A stretch of DNA of 64,000 nucleotides from positions 2,165,001 to 2,229,000 of the forward strand of contig NW_025062476.1 of the NCBI RefSeq assembly GCF_000002995.4. The letters are read 5' to 3'. The translations under genes and the position numbers were made by a program. Each line of letters begins with the position of its first letter. The first letter of the stretch is position 1. The stretch comes from Brugia malayi (lineage: Eukaryota > Nematoda > Chromadorea > Rhabditida > Onchocercidae). This document shows, in pieces, positions 63,201 through 64,000 of this stretch. The notes beneath the pieces are model-generated. The model saw nothing but the letters and a program-made list of their open reading frames with translations, was not told the origin of the DNA and ran no database searches.

Positions 63201-64000
63201 CATCAATTTGTGAAGGAAGTTTTTTTTTTTTTAATTTTGTAACAAAATTTTAGATGAATGATTGTTAAATTAGTGATTTCTCATGATGCTAATTAAGTGT
63301 CTTTCAAAGGCAAAAAATAATTTTCAATTTGTAATTTCAATTTTTACAGTTATATTTTACAAATGCTTTTTGACAAGATTTCAAATTTCAAAAGTTAATA
63401 AATGAAAGAAAGAGTGTTGATACATTATTTTCAGATAAAACAATTAAAAATTTAAACTATAGCATTTGAAAATGTTGAGCTATTACAATAGAACATATAT
63501 TCTTCGATAAGAAAAATATATCGAATTTAATTTTCCTTCTAATTCTTTCTAACTTTATTTGTATTTGGCAGTAATGCTTATTTATTTAATCAAATACAAA
63601 AACGAATACTTGTAAAATCTCTTTTATATTGAATGACTCTGATCGAATTACCAAAAAAAAGAAAAAAAAAAAAAGAAAAAATTATTTTTGAAAAATGATA
63701 TATCGTTGTTAAACAAATAAATTTTGTGATGTGTGATAGAAATAATGATTATATTGATGGTTTGGTAGACCGAAGGGCGCATCTATGTGTCCGATGCTTC
63801 TTCTCACTAATGTAAACAATGTTCAAATTCATCTACAAATAGGAATTCCTCGTAAAATAAACGAATATTTCATCTCTCCTTGAGTGCTAATGATGGTTTC
63901 ATCTAACCAAAACGATGGCTATTCAAAATGATTGATTTACGGTAAAGAAACCGAAGAGTATAGGTTTCGAATAATGGCTCTGTCCACTAACTATAATTTA

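Larger units (their letters stand above)
52553..64000. other. Gene-poor right end
   Basis: Eleven kilobases in which I found no chain of exons with agreeing phases. It holds a TAG triplet run at 53397, a pyrimidine-rich block (54740-54900), a cluster of CG, GGAC, GGAT and GTAT microsatellites (55.8-56.9 kb), a set of GGTCA/TGACC palindromes (57210-57310), and four GGCGCC words. From about 58.4 kb the long A/T runs typical of the left part return. It may contain 5' control DNA of the CKI pair or of a gene beyond the edge. Confidence 0.45.

Overview
The window is AT-rich nuclear DNA from a nematode, most likely a filarial (spirurid) worm. Four observations support this. Introns are small with short TTTCAG/TTTTAG acceptors, and introns and spacers are full of poly(A)/poly(T) runs. 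The gene families (P-glycoprotein, CPEB, Ly6-type GPI protein, a tandem Kip/CKI pair) are those of a metazoan. A decayed tRNA-Gln of bacterial type lies inside an intron, as expected for a lineage that hosts or hosted Wolbachia. No rRNA, CRISPR array, operon of bacterial type or complete transposon was recognised. All gene models below were built by hand by joining exons whose reading phases agree at GT..AG borders.

Left part (1-7.1 kb): a minus-strand gene for a small, probably secreted, unrecognised protein (2631 to 1345) with a further orphan coding exon at 521-394, then a plus-strand gene (4777-6995) for a cysteine-containing secreted protein I do not recognise. Next (7.4-19.1 kb, minus) is a complete 27-exon ABCB/P-glycoprotein gene, about 1292 aa with two intact ATPase domains. 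Its introns carry several different minisatellites and the bacterial-type tRNA relic. Head-to-head with it across 2.3 kb is a complete 14-exon CPEB gene of the CPEB2-4/Orb2 type (21.4-27.5 kb, plus, about 652 aa). Tail-to-tail with CPEB lies a 3-exon Ly6/uPAR-like GPI-anchored protein gene (29.5-28.0 kb, minus).

Middle and right part (29.5-64 kb): a sparse region. A very tentative three-exon micro-gene is proposed at 34.4-30.8 kb (minus). Two tandem minus-strand genes encode Kip/p27-family cyclin-dependent kinase inhibitors: about 204 aa at 52.6-51.4 kb and about 235 aa at 43.2-40.2 kb. They are separated by about 8 kb of non-coding DNA with a 54-bp minisatellite and an E2F-like site near the downstream copy. 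From 52.6 kb to the end I see no supportable gene, only microsatellites, palindromes and scattered GGCGCC motifs.

The genes do not form one pathway. CPEB (translational control) and the CKI pair (cell-cycle exit) are both developmental regulators. The P-glycoprotein is a membrane efflux pump, and the Ly6 and Cys-rich proteins are cell-surface or secreted.
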